6,123 nt of DNA, from the NCBI GenBank assembly GCA_019057975.1, contig JAHLWJ010000276.1:1-6123 (forward strand). Reading direction: 5' to 3'. Below, piece after piece: positions 6,011 to 6,123 of the stretch; the first letter of the stretch is position 1, and each line of letters opens with the position of its first letter. Below the pieces are notes generated by a model. It was not told where the DNA came from. It ran no database searches and was given only the letters and a program-made list of their open reading frames with translations. Made by a program: the position numbers and the translations under genes. This DNA comes from Promethearchaeota archaeon. GTDB taxonomy: Archaea > Asgardarchaeota > Lokiarchaeia > Sigynarchaeales > SOKP01.

Positions 6011-6123
6011 TAAAAACTCAAAATATATTCTGTTATCTAATTAAGATGGATGAATTTTTTATTTACAACTTTTTAATGATGTGTTTTGGATTATCTTCGG
6101 TTTTTGTTTTCATAGCGCTATTT
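6001..6123 (+). CDS. 5' part of a divergent membrane-protein gene, cut by window edge
   Basis: From the ATG at 6001 the plus strand stays open for 41 codons to the window edge. The peptide starts MNKLKTQNIFCYLIKMDEFF and continues into a hydrophobic stretch of about 20 residues (residues 22-41: Y-N-F-L-M-M-C-F-G-L-S-S-V-F-V-F-I-A-L-F) that looks like a first membrane helix. An in-frame TAG lies 12 bases upstream. GAAGAG (5991-5996) is a weak possible ribosome site, 4 bases before the ATG. The Met at 6046 (residue 16) is an alternative start. It is divergent from the MFS operon. No family is recognisable from 41 residues, and an open run this long is not strong proof in A/T-rich DNA. Confidence 0.45.
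   Translation, partial: MNKLKTQNIFCYLIKMDEFFIYNFLMMCFGLSSVFVFIALF

Overview
The window looks like a chromosomal piece of an AT-rich archaeon, most likely an Asgard archaeon (Promethearchaeota, Lokiarchaeia-like). The main reason is the 804-residue surface protein: a secretory signal peptide, a long extracellular part rich in N-glycosylation sequons, and a C-terminal IPGYN motif followed by one membrane helix and a basic tail. From memory, that C-terminal signature is typical of Lokiarchaeal surface proteins. TATA-like boxes, T-tract terminators and the general absence of Shine-Dalgarno sites in front of solitary genes also fit archaea. The lineage call is inference; no marker gene is present.

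Layout, left to right. All five complete genes are on the minus strand, so transcription runs from right to left. 75-518 is a hotdog-fold acyl-CoA thioesterase of the 4-hydroxybenzoyl-CoA thioesterase/YbgC type. 578-2992 is the large membrane-anchored surface protein, built from three divergent copies of a W-G-V-x-V-G-D domain, one further beta-rich domain and the C-terminal anchor. 3156-3890 is a HAD-superfamily phosphatase of the phosphoglycolate-phosphatase type. 3966-4652 is a six-helix membrane protein resembling DUF998. 4653-5861 is a 12-helix major facilitator superfamily transporter. At the right edge, a plus-strand reading frame (6001 to the window end) probably begins a divergent membrane-protein gene.

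Only the transporter and the DUF998-like gene are clearly one operon: the transporter stop codon directly abuts the next start codon, and a Shine-Dalgarno site lies inside the transporter's end. The other genes are separated by 59 to 163 bases holding T-tracts and TATA-like elements, so they are probably separate transcription units. No pathway links them: the window combines envelope proteins (surface protein, transporter, DUF998-like) with two small soluble enzymes.

There are no rRNA or tRNA genes, mobile elements, CRISPR arrays or prophage signs. No gene-free stretch exceeds 300 bases; the longest is the 139 bases at 5862-6000. I found no clear novel multi-gene system. The most unusual items are the surface protein's repeat architecture, the zero-gap transporter/DUF998 pair, and the palindrome and hairpin in the divergent intergenic region on the right.
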